Assembly: GCA_900545835.1 (NCBI GenBank)
Contig: URBB01000012.1
Span: 1 to 26,675 of the forward strand
Direction: 5' to 3'
DNA length: 26,675 bases
Source: an uncultured Collinsella sp.
GTDB lineage: Bacteria > Actinomycetota > Coriobacteriia > Coriobacteriales > Coriobacteriaceae
In this document: piece by piece, positions 19,197 to 26,675 of the stretch
Position numbering within the stretch: the stretch's first letter is position 1
Layout of the letters: every line of letters begins with the position of its first letter
Notes under the pieces: model-generated
Database searches by the model: none
Told to the model about the DNA's origin: nothing
The model's input: only the letters and a program-made list of their open reading frames with translations
Translations under genes and position numbers: made by a program

Positions 19197-21221
19197 ATGC
19201 GTCAATTTAAGACCGAGAGCAAAAAACTGCTCGACCTCATGATCAACTCCATCTACACCAATAAGGAAATCTTCCTGCGCGAGCTTATCTCCAACGCAAG
19301 CGATGCCGTCGACAAGCTCAACTTTAAGAGCCTGCAGGATCCGAGTGTCAAGCTCGACCAGGGCGACCTGGCCATCCGTGTTTCCTTTGATAAAGATGCA
19401 CGTACCATCACCATTTCGGATAACGGTATCGGCATGACCGCCGAGGAGCTCGAGCGCAACCTGGGCACCATCGCTCATTCCGGCTCCGAGGAGTTTAAGA
19501 CCGAGAACGCCGAGCAACAGGGTTCCGATGTCGACATCATCGGTCAGTTTGGCGTGGGTTTCTACTCCGCCTTTATGGTCGCCAGCCACGTGAAGGTCGT
19601 CAGCCGCGCTTATGGCGAGGATACCGCTCACGTTTGGGAGTCCGACGGTCTTGAGGGCTACACCATCGAGGATGGCGAGCGTGCTGAGCACGGCACCGAT
19701 GTCATCCTGACGCTGCGCGAGAACGAGAAGCTCGACGCCGACGGCGAGGCCGAGACCTACGATCGCTTCCTGACCGAGTGGGGCCTCAAGAGCCTGATTC
19801 AGCAGTACAGCAACTATGTGCGCTACCCGATTCAGATGATGGTGAGCAAGAGCCGCCAGAAACCCAAGCCCGAGGACGCCGGCGACGACTACAAGCCCGA
19901 GTACGAGGACTACCAGGAGCTCGAGACCATCAACTCCATGACGCCGATTTGGAAAAAGCGCAGCTCCGACGTTGAGCAGAAGGATTACAACGAGTTCTAC
20001 AAGTCCACGTTCCACGACTTTGACGATCCCGCGCGCACCATCAGCTTCCACGCCGAGGGCACGCTTGAGTACGATGCGCTGCTGTTTGTGCCGGGCCGCG
20101 CCCCGTTCGATCTGTACAGCAAGGACTACGAGAAGGGCCTGGCGCTCTACAGCTCCAACGTGCTGATTATGGAGAAGTGCGACGACCTGCTGCCCGACTA
20201 CTACAACTTTGTGCGCGGTGTCGTGGACTCTGCCGACGTGACGCTCAATATTTCGCGTGAGACGCTGCAGCAGAATCGTCAGCTCAAGGCCATTGCCAAG
20301 CGTGTCGAGAAGAAGATCACCGCCGATCTCGAGGACATGCGCGACAACGACCGCGAGGCATACGAGAAGTTCTTTGAGAACTTTGGTCGCGGTCTTAAGT
20401 ACGGCATCTACTCGAGCTACGGTATGAAGGCCGACGAGCTCGCCGACCTGCTGCTGTTCTGGTCTGCCAAGGAGCAGAAGATGATCACCCTTGCCGAGTA
20501 TGCCAAGGGCATGCCCGAGGGCCAGAAGGCAATCTACTATGCCGCCGGCGATTCGCGCGAGCGTCTGGCCAAGATGCCCGTCGTGAAGGGCGTGCTCGAC
20601 CGCGGCTACGATGTACTGCTGCTGACGCAGGATGTGGATGAGTTCACCTTCCAGGCCATGCGTGAGTACGTGGCTGCCGATATGCCCAAGGTCTACGAGG
20701 ATGACGCTGCTCGCGAGGCTGCCGAGAAGGCAGTTGCCGATGGTGCCGAGCCCGAGGTCGAGGATCGTCACCTGGAGCTTAAGAACGTCGCGACCGGCGA
20801 TCTTGACTTGGCGACCGATGACGAGAAGAAGGAGGCCGAGGACGCAACCAAGGAGAACGAGGATCTCTTTAACGCCATGAAGGAGGCGCTCGGCGACAAG
20901 GTCGAGAAGGTTGCCGTCTCTGCACGTCTGACTGACGCTCCCGCCTGCATCACCACCGAGGGTCCGCTTTCGCTCGAGATGGAGAAGGTGCTTCAGAAGG
21001 GTCCCGAGGGCACGCCCGACGGTATGCCCAAGAGCCAGCGCGTGCTCGAGCTCAACGCCAAGCACCCGGTCTTCGCCAAGCTCGTCGCTGCCCAGAAGGC
21101 GGGCGATGCCGACAAGATCAAGCAGTACTCCGGTCTGCTCTATGACCAGGCCCTGCTGGTCGAGGGCATTCTGCCCGAGGACCCCGTGGCCTTCGCGGCA
21201 GCTGTCTGCAACTTGATGTAG
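19197..21221 (+). CDS. htpG: Hsp90-family chaperone HtpG
   Basis: A 674-residue dimeric ATP-dependent chaperone of the cytoplasm, somewhat longer than the typical bacterial form of about 625-640. The N-terminal GHKL ATPase has LRELISNASDAVDKL, SDNGIGMT and GQFGVGFYSAF. The middle domain includes GVVDSADVTLNISRETLQQNRQLKAI. The C-terminal dimerisation region ends AAAVCNLM. A Glu/Asp/Lys-rich stretch (about residues 500-565) accounts for extra length. AAAGGA (19185-19190) precedes ATG 19197. No CIRCE or HAIR element is visible upstream. Confidence 0.96.
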   Translation: MRQFKTESKKLLDLMINSIYTNKEIFLRELISNASDAVDKLNFKSLQDPSVKLDQGDLAIRVSFDKDARTITISDNGIGMTAEELERNLGTIAHSGSEEFKTENAEQQGSDVDIIGQFGVGFYSAFMVASHVKVVSRAYGEDTAHVWESDGLEGYTIEDGERAEHGTDVILTLRENEKLDADGEAETYDRFLTEWGLKSLIQQYSNYVRYPIQMMVSKSRQKPKPEDAGDDYKPEYEDYQELETINSMTPIWKKRSSDVEQKDYNEFYKSTFHDFDDPARTISFHAEGTLEYDALLFVPGRAPFDLYSKDYEKGLALYSSNVLIMEKCDDLLPDYYNFVRGVVDSADVTLNISRETLQQNRQLKAIAKRVEKKITADLEDMRDNDREAYEKFFENFGRGLKYGIYSSYGMKADELADLLLFWSAKEQKMITLAEYAKGMPEGQKAIYYAAGDSRERLAKMPVVKGVLDRGYDVLLLTQDVDEFTFQAMREYVAADMPKVYEDDAAREAAEKAVADGAEPEVEDRHLELKNVATGDLDLATDDEKKEAEDATKENEDLFNAMKEALGDKVEKVAVSARLTDAPACITTEGPLSLEMEKVLQKGPEGTPDGMPKSQRVLELNAKHPVFAKLVAAQKAGDADKIKQYSGLLYDQALLVEGILPEDPVAFAAAVCNLM

Positions 21222-21251
21222 TTCGGGGATACGGCACCGTAACTAGATTAG

Positions 21252-21321
21252 AACGAGAGTGGATAATCTCCCACTTTTGGCTCGAATGCGGGCTTGAAGT
21301 GGGAGATTTTCCACTCTCGTT
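21252..21321. repeat. Long inverted repeat after htpG, first element
   Basis: Two 25-nt arms (21252-21276 and 21297-21321) match with one mismatch and enclose a 20-nt loop. The left arm starts AACGAGAGTGGATAATCTCC. Only a weak T-rich stretch follows, so it is a poor intrinsic terminator, though it may protect or end the htpG mRNA. It could be a dispersed palindromic element. Confidence 0.8.
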
Positions 21322-21331
21322 TCCATTTGAA

Positions 21332-21415
21332 TGATCCCTTGGGGACGGAGGAAAACGGACCACCAGGGGGTCGGTCTGATCCGGTGATCCGTTTTCCTCC
21401 GTCCCCAAGGGATCA
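21332..21415. repeat. Long inverted repeat after htpG, second element
   Basis: Arms of 28 nt (21332-21359 and 21388-21415) are perfectly complementary. With one mismatch the stem extends to 33 bp around an 18-nt loop. The left arm starts TGATCCCTTGGGGACGGAGG. It is separated from the first element by 10 bases. Confidence 0.85.
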
Positions 21416-21464
21416 ATTATTTGTCGGGGTTGTGGTTTTGCGACCTGCTGAAATTAAAGATACT

Positions 21465-21500
21465 GTACAACTGTACGCTAACTTATCTTCGTAGTATATT
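21465..21500 (+). promoter_or_regulatory. Promoter with operator-like dyad for the YhgE/Pip pair
   Basis: GTACAACTGTAC (21465-21476) is a dyad of two 5-bp arms around AC. It overlaps the expected -35 position of a promoter whose -10 is TATATT (21495-21500). Such dyads are often bound by TetR-type repressors, but no regulator gene lies in the window. Confidence 0.45.
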
Positions 21501-21556
21501 GCTACCCGCAAAACTCAATACCATTGTGCTCTGAGACGCTAAAGCGCCTACGTACA

Positions 21557-24373
21557 ATGGTTGTCGATAGTACGATTCGATTCAACGACAGGATGGATGG
21601 TTCAAGCGTGAGTCTCGGCAGCAAACTATCCGATGCAAAGGTCTCCTTTGCGATATTTAAGCGCGACATTAAGCGACTGCTCGTGAACCCCGTTGCCTTG
21701 GTGGTTACCCTCGGCGTGTGCGTTATTCCCTCGCTGTATGCCTGGTACAACATCGTGGCCAACTGGGATCCGTATGGAAACACCCAGGGTATCAAGATTG
21801 CCATCGCCAACAACGATCAGGGCACCCAAAACGACTTGGTGGGCGAGCTCAACGCGGGCGACCAGGTCGTCGATCAGCTCAAGGAGAACGATCAGCTGGG
21901 CTGGACCTTCGTCGATTCGGCGGCCGATGCCAAGGAGGGCGTCGAGAGCGGTGAGTACTATGCGGCCATCGTAATCCCCAAGAACTTCTCGGATAACCTG
22001 GTTTCGATGCTCGACGGCAACTACCATCAGCCCAAGCTTACGTACTACGTCAATGAGAAGAAGAGCGCCATTGCGCCCAAGGTTACCGACACCGGTGCAA
22101 GCACCATCGAGGAGCAGATCAACTCGGAATTTGTCTCCACAGTGGGCGAGACCGTTGCCAGCATCGCCAAGGATGCCGGGGTCGATTTAAAGGACAAGGC
22201 AACCCAGACTCAGAATTCGTTGGCTGGTTCGGTATCAGAGGCATCCGGTACCTTGGGTGAGGTGCGCGATTCGATTGGCGACATGAATGCCGCCATCGAT
22301 AAGACGAGCGGTTCCATTGCCTCGGCTGATGCCGCGTTGGCGGGCCTGCAGGGTCAGACGCCCTCTCTAACGCAGGCAATCGCTCAGGGCAATGACCTGC
22401 TGGGCGAGGCGCGCGCTACGGCGGGCAACACTGTCGCCTCGCTCTCCAAGGCACTCTCGGAAGGCAGCCTTGCGCTCACCAAGACGTCAGCCTCCGCGAA
22501 CGCTGCGATTGGAAAGCTGACGGGCGCGGTCACATCTACGACCACCCGCATCGACAACTCGCTTGAGTCTCTCCAAGCGACGATCGACCACAATAAGGCC
22601 GTTATCGGGCACTTGGAAATTCTCGTTAATGACACGTCGACAGGTTCCAAGGAAATTGACGCGCGCATTGTATCGACCATCGATTTGCTCCGCGAGCAGA
22701 ATGAAAAGCTTCAGAGCATCAAGGACGGTCTGTCTGCGCAGTCGAGCGCCATGGCGAATGACGCCGCGGCTGTCTCGGGCGCCAGCGACGCTATCAATAA
22801 CGCAATCCAGACCGGTGCGACCAACCTTGGCCAGGCCCAGACGGACCTGGGTCAAAACGCGCTGTCGAAGGCTTCGAGCGCGCTTGATTCATTTGCCGCC
22901 GTCTCGGGTGATCTGACGGGAATCGTGTCTGGCCTCACGCCTACTATTGCAAGTGCGCGCGGTACACTTTCGCAACTCAACGCTACGCTCGGTCAGGCCA
23001 AGACCACGCTGTCCCAGACCGATGCCTCGCTTGCCAAGGTCCAGGACAAGCTTGCGACCGCCGCCAACGACATCGCGGCGCTACAGACCTCCGAGTCCAT
23101 GGGCGAGCTGGCCGGCCTGATGGGCGTCGACGTCGATGACGTTGCAGACTTCATGGCATCTCCGGTCGAGCTGACCTCAAAGTCAATTTATCCGGTCAAG
23201 AGCTTTGGTTCGGGCATTGCCCCGTTCTATACCAATCTGGCGCTGTGGGTGGGCGGCTACGTGCTTATCGCCATCTACAAGCTCGAGGTCGACCGCGAAG
23301 GCATCGGCAGCTTTACCGCGCGTCAGGGCTACTTTGGCCGCTGGTTGCTCCTAGTGATCCTGGGCGCGTTCCAGGCCATCATCGTTACGGTAGGCGATCT
23401 GGTGATCGGCGTGCAGTGCGTCAGCCCGCTGCTGTTCGTGCTGGGCGGCATCGCCATCTCGTTCACCTACGTCAATATCATCTATGCGCTGTCCACCACG
23501 TTTAAGCATATCGGCAAGGCTATCGGCGTCATTCTCGTCATCGTGCAGATCCCGGGTTCGTCGGGCATGTACCCCATCGAGATGATGCCCGGCTTCTTCC
23601 AGTGGCTGCACCCGCTGCTGCCCTTTACCTACGGCATCAATCTGCTGCGCGAGACGGTCGGCGGCATGTATTCGTTCAACTACCTGTTTAACCTGTGCAT
23701 TCTGGGCGTGTTCTTGATCGTGGCGCTCTTTATCGGCCTGCAGCTGCGTCCGCTGCTGCTCAACCTTAACCTGCTCTTTGATAAACAGCTTTCCACGACC
23801 GGTATGATGATTTGCGAGTCCAACGACCTGCCGCGCCAGCGCTACTCGCTGCGCACGGCCATGCGTGTCATGCTCGATTCCGATTCGTACCGTCGCGAAC
23901 TGCTCGATCATGCGGTCGCCTTTGAACATCGCTACCCGTACTACATCAAGGGCGGTTTTGCCGCCGTGGTAGGCGTGCAGGTTCTGCTCTTTGTGCTTTC
24001 GACGGTGCTCGATATCGACAATAACGGCAAGATCATCCTGCTTGTCATTTGGATCATCTCGGTTATTGCCATCTGCGGCTGGCTTATCAATATCGAATAT
24101 ATCCGCGCGAGCCTCAATACCCAGATGCGCATCTCGGCGCTTTCGGATGAGGACCTGCGTCGCGAGATGCGCGAACACACGGCCGCCATTCCTGCCGCCC
24201 GCCACATGTTTGGCCTCAACGCCAGCGAGCGTGGTGCCAAGGGCGGCGATCAGTCCACGGGCCGCTTGCCGCATATCGGCTCGCACCATAAATCTCAGGG
24301 CAGCGACAGCACAGCCACAAATGATGGAGATACCACCGCGCTTGGCAAGCACTCCAAAGGAGGTGAGGCATAA
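21557..24373 (+). CDS. YhgE/Pip-family multi-spanning membrane protein, first of a pair
   Basis: A 938-residue protein if translation starts at ATG 21557. In-frame ATG 21593 and GTG 21608 are equally possible, because none has a strong site. TM1 (about residues 44-65) leads to the family motif LYAWYNIVANWDPYGNT. A long Ala/Ser-rich helical, probably coiled-coil, extracellular region follows (about residues 180-520). An ABC-2-like block of about five spans (about residues 557-760) is next. Two extra spans (about 800-845) and a basic cytoplasmic tail end the protein. YhgE/Pip proteins include the lactococcal phage infection protein; transport substrates are unknown. No ATPase gene is adjacent. 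Confidence 0.88.
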   Translation: MVVDSTIRFNDRMDGSSVSLGSKLSDAKVSFAIFKRDIKRLLVNPVALVVTLGVCVIPSLYAWYNIVANWDPYGNTQGIKIAIANNDQGTQNDLVGELNAGDQVVDQLKENDQLGWTFVDSAADAKEGVESGEYYAAIVIPKNFSDNLVSMLDGNYHQPKLTYYVNEKKSAIAPKVTDTGASTIEEQINSEFVSTVGETVASIAKDAGVDLKDKATQTQNSLAGSVSEASGTLGEVRDSIGDMNAAIDKTSGSIASADAALAGLQGQTPSLTQAIAQGNDLLGEARATAGNTVASLSKALSEGSLALTKTSASANAAIGKLTGAVTSTTTRIDNSLESLQATIDHNKAVIGHLEILVNDTSTGSKEIDARIVSTIDLLREQNEKLQSIKDGLSAQSSAMANDAAAVSGASDAINNAIQTGATNLGQAQTDLGQNALSKASSALDSFAAVSGDLTGIVSGLTPTIASARGTLSQLNATLGQAKTTLSQTDASLAKVQDKLATAANDIAALQTSESMGELAGLMGVDVDDVADFMASPVELTSKSIYPVKSFGSGIAPFYTNLALWVGGYVLIAIYKLEVDREGIGSFTARQGYFGRWLLLVILGAFQAIIVTVGDLVIGVQCVSPLLFVLGGIAISFTYVNIIYALSTTFKHIGKAIGVILVIVQIPGSSGMYPIEMMPGFFQWLHPLLPFTYGINLLRETVGGMYSFNYLFNLCILGVFLIVALFIGLQLRPLLLNLNLLFDKQLSTTGMMICESNDLPRQRYSLRTAMRVMLDSDSYRRELLDHAVAFEHRYPYYIKGGFAAVVGVQVLLFVLSTVLDIDNNGKIILLVIWIISVIAICGWLINIEYIRASLNTQMRISALSDEDLRREMREHTAAIPAARHMFGLNASERGAKGGDQSTGRLPHIGSHHKSQGSDSTATNDGDTTALGKHSKGGEA

Positions 24374-26563
24374 ATGAAGAACATCCTGCATCTGTTTAAG
24401 CGCGATGTCCAAAACGTGTCTCGCTCCGTGATCGGCTTGGTTGTCGTGATGGGCCTCATTATCGTACCGTGTCTGTACGCGTGGTTTAACATCGCCGGCA
24501 GCTGGGATCCGTACGGCAACACCGGCAATCTTAAGATCGCCGTGGTCAACACCGACGAGGGCTACGAGAGCGATCTGATTCCCGTCGAGGTCAACGTGGG
24601 CGAAAACGTAACCTCCACCCTGCGCGGCAACGAGAACTTCGATTGGGTCGTCCTCAACGACCGCGATAAGGCGATTGAGGGCGTTAAGTCGGGCGCGTAC
24701 TACGCTGCCGTCGTTATCCCTAAAACGTTTAGCGCCGACATGATGACGCTTTTCTCGACCGAGGTGAAGCACGCCGATATCGAGTTCTATGAGAACCAGA
24801 AGGCCAACGCCATCGCGCAGATCGTGACTGAAAAGGGTTCGAGCGCCGTCCAGAGTCAGGTCAACGAGACCTTTACCAAGACCATCACGACCATCGGCCT
24901 TAAGACCGTGTCCAGCCTGCTCGACTATATGAGCACCGATCAGGTGAGCAACTTTATCGCCAATCTGTCCTCGACGCTGGGCGATTCGGTCCAGGACCTG
25001 CAGGACGTTCAGGCCAGTGCAACGTCGCTTGCGGGCATTTTGAGTTCTACGTCCGATTCACTGACATCGGCGGGCGGCATGCTCAAACAGTCCGGATCGA
25101 CCGAGGAGTCGGTGAAGCAGCTCATGCAGCATGCCGAGAGCGGTATTGCCGATTCCGAGCAAGCGCTCAAGTCTGCCAGCGATGCGATCGATGCCGCTAT
25201 TGATGGGAGCGCAGGTTCGTTCGATAACGTTTCTACCGAGCTCGCAAAGGCATTCGACGCTGCAAACAAGCATGTCAATCTTACGGTGTCTCAGCTCAAC
25301 GATGGTGCAGTGTCACTCAAGAACCGTGCCGACGAGATTGATGCCACGGCGAATGAGCTCCGTAGTCTTGCTGGCCAGGTGAGTAACGATAAGCTCAAGG
25401 CAGGGCTTGAGGACGCGGCTGCTGAGCTTGACAAAACCGCGACGGAGTACCGCAACAATGCCAATGAGCTGACGAACATCGCGACGTCGCTCACGAAGAG
25501 CATGGCCGAGGTCAACAGCTCGCGTGCCGAGGTCGACCAGGCCATCGCCGATGCCAAGGCGGGTATCTCGGGTGCCAAGTCCGACTACGATTCTACGTTC
25601 TCGGTTAAGGCCAAAGAGCTCAAGAAGACCATTTCGGGCGTTCTGGATTCGCTCAACGGTATCTCGGGCGACCTGGATAGTGCTGTTGCCGGCCTGACCG
25701 ACGCATCCGGTTCGCTGGCAAAGGGCCTCTCTAAGGCTGCAAAGCTGGTCAACAAGGCTTCCGATCAGCTGGGCGAGGCGTCGGGCAAGATCAGCGCGTT
25801 TAAGGACGAGCTCGACGGTGCCCTTATGTCTGATGATCTGGCCACGATCAAGACGATGATTGGCAATGATCCCGAGGGTTTGGCCGTGTCGCTTTCCGGT
25901 CCCGTCGCGCTCGATCGCAAGCCGGTCTATCCGATCCGCAACTACGGCTCGGCCATGGCGCCGTTCTACACGATTCTGTCGCTCTGGGTCGGCTCGATCG
26001 TGCTAGCGGCCATGATGAAGGTCTCGGTCGACGATGAGCTTATCAACGAGCTCATCCCCGTGCGCCTGCACGAGATCTACCTGGGTCGCTACCTGTTCTT
26101 TGGCGGTTTGGCCCTGCTGCAGGCAACGCTCGTGTGCGCGGGCGACATCCTGTTCTTTGGCATTCAGTGCGACAACCCGCTGCAGTTTGTGCTGGCGGGC
26201 TGGGTCGCGAGTCTCGTGTTCTCCAATATCGTCTACACGCTTACGGTTTCGTTTGGCGATATCGGCAAGGCGCTCGCTGTCGTGCTGTTGGTCATGCAGG
26301 TCGGCGGTTCGGGCGGCACGTTCCCCATCGAGATGACCGGCCCCGTGTTCCAGGCGATATATCCGTTCCTGCCGTTTACCCATGGCATCAACGCTATGCA
26401 TGCCGCCATGGCTGGCGCCTACCATATGGAGTACTGGATTGAACTGGGCATTCTGGCGAGCTATCTGATTCCGTCTCTGGCCCTGGGCGTCGTCTTCCGC
26501 CGCCCGGTCGTCAAAGCCAACGACTGGATCATCGAAAAGCTGGAGTCGACAAAGCTAATTTAG
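24374..26563 (+). CDS. YhgE/Pip-family multi-spanning membrane protein, second of a pair
   Basis: A 729-residue paralogue of the preceding protein. TM1 (about residues 13-37) is followed by LYAWFNIAGSWDPYGNT, a long Ser/Ala/Asp-rich helical extracellular region, and C-terminal ABC-2-like spans (from about residue 530), with GSGGTFPIEMTGPVFQ matching GSSGMYPIEMMPGFFQ of the first protein. It lacks the first protein's two extra C-terminal spans. The ATG abuts the upstream TAA. A near-perfect AAAGGAGGTGAGG site (24356-24368) in the upstream gene drives it, so the pair is coupled and may form a heteromer. Confidence 0.9.
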   Translation: MKNILHLFKRDVQNVSRSVIGLVVVMGLIIVPCLYAWFNIAGSWDPYGNTGNLKIAVVNTDEGYESDLIPVEVNVGENVTSTLRGNENFDWVVLNDRDKAIEGVKSGAYYAAVVIPKTFSADMMTLFSTEVKHADIEFYENQKANAIAQIVTEKGSSAVQSQVNETFTKTITTIGLKTVSSLLDYMSTDQVSNFIANLSSTLGDSVQDLQDVQASATSLAGILSSTSDSLTSAGGMLKQSGSTEESVKQLMQHAESGIADSEQALKSASDAIDAAIDGSAGSFDNVSTELAKAFDAANKHVNLTVSQLNDGAVSLKNRADEIDATANELRSLAGQVSNDKLKAGLEDAAAELDKTATEYRNNANELTNIATSLTKSMAEVNSSRAEVDQAIADAKAGISGAKSDYDSTFSVKAKELKKTISGVLDSLNGISGDLDSAVAGLTDASGSLAKGLSKAAKLVNKASDQLGEASGKISAFKDELDGALMSDDLATIKTMIGNDPEGLAVSLSGPVALDRKPVYPIRNYGSAMAPFYTILSLWVGSIVLAAMMKVSVDDELINELIPVRLHEIYLGRYLFFGGLALLQATLVCAGDILFFGIQCDNPLQFVLAGWVASLVFSNIVYTLTVSFGDIGKALAVVLLVMQVGGSGGTFPIEMTGPVFQAIYPFLPFTHGINAMHAAMAGAYHMEYWIELGILASYLIPSLALGVVFRRPVVKANDWIIEKLESTKLI

Positions 26564-26638
26564 TGCGGCAACGTTAACGCTGATGTAGCACTAATGCCAG
26601 CGAGCGAGCCGCATTTGCGCCAAGGTGACGTGAAATGA

Positions 26639-26667
26639 AAGGGCGCTGACCTTCTGGTCGCGCCCTT
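26639..26667. terminator. Hairpin after the YhgE/Pip pair
   Basis: AAGGGCGC (26639-26646) and GACC (26648-26651) pair with GGTC (26656-26659) and GCGCCCTT (26660-26667), leaving one bulged T and the loop TTCT. The + side has no U-tract. The minus side continues TCATTTCA, so it may serve a convergent gene beyond the window as well as this operon. The rest of 26564-26638 shows nothing else I can support. Confidence 0.6.
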
Positions 26668-26675
26668 GAAATTGA

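Noticed and set aside
19113..21065. A 650-residue open frame on the minus strand opposite htpG
   Set aside because: It is Leu/Val/Gly-rich shadow translation of a highly conserved gene.
21465..21476. LexA box before the YhgE/Pip pair
   Set aside because: The arms read GTAC, not GAAC/GTTC, so it does not fit despite sharing ACAACTGT with the site at 4386.

Overview
The window looks like a chromosomal segment from a Collinsella-type member of the Coriobacteriia (Actinomycetota). I base this on overall protein character, GC-rich third codon positions with an AT-richer exception at 7930-9012, and the gene families present. The genus is inferred from the text of the proteins, not from a database search. 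Most genes are on the + strand. The minus strand carries only a 57-residue membrane protein (2716-2889) and a D-Ala-D-Ala carboxypeptidase (9496-10836).

Layout. 1-71 is the possible tail of an upstream gene, and 72-296 is an intergenic stretch with a nested palindrome. 297-2556 holds an SPFH/band-7 membrane protein, rlmH and proC. 2557-3000 holds a strong bidirectional hairpin inside a larger inverted repeat, the small membrane protein on the minus strand, and a symmetric divergent promoter. 3001-4331 is serS and its UUCG terminator. 4386-4835 is an unknown 125-residue protein behind a LexA-like box. 4916-5033 is tRNA-Arg(ACG) and its terminator. 5167-7608 is a large unknown protein with TPR-like repeats near its C-terminus. 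7609-9012 is a lone AAA/ORC-like ATPase behind two sets of short direct repeats. 9081-9435 is tRNA-Ser(GCT) followed by a tandem partial duplication of its own 3' end, its terminator and an inverted T-arm, with a hairpin-rich spacer between the two copies.

9496-16194 is an envelope and phosphate regulation block. A PBP5-type carboxypeptidase is divergent from a VanRS-like two-component system. A solitary PstB phosphate-transporter ATPase and a PhoB/PhoR-like pair follow. 16390-18454 is a Wzd/Wze/Wzh-type (CpsC/CpsD/CpsB) tyrosine-phosphorylation module for exopolysaccharide control. 18494-18994 is a GNAT acetyltransferase. 19197-21221 is htpG, whose leader contains an intrinsic terminator. 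21252-21415 holds two long perfect or near-perfect hairpins. 21557-26563 is a tandem pair of YhgE/Pip-type multi-spanning membrane proteins, probably under one promoter with an operator-like dyad.

The parts I find most worth following up are the tRNA-Ser downstream block (9154-9435) with its predicted 126-nt multibranched fold, the recurrence of inverted T-arm cores downstream of both tRNA genes, and the six-copy TGYTAAA array in front of the ATPase. The LexA-like box on an uncharacterised gene and the terminator in the htpG leader come next. None of these has been tested by folding or database search here.
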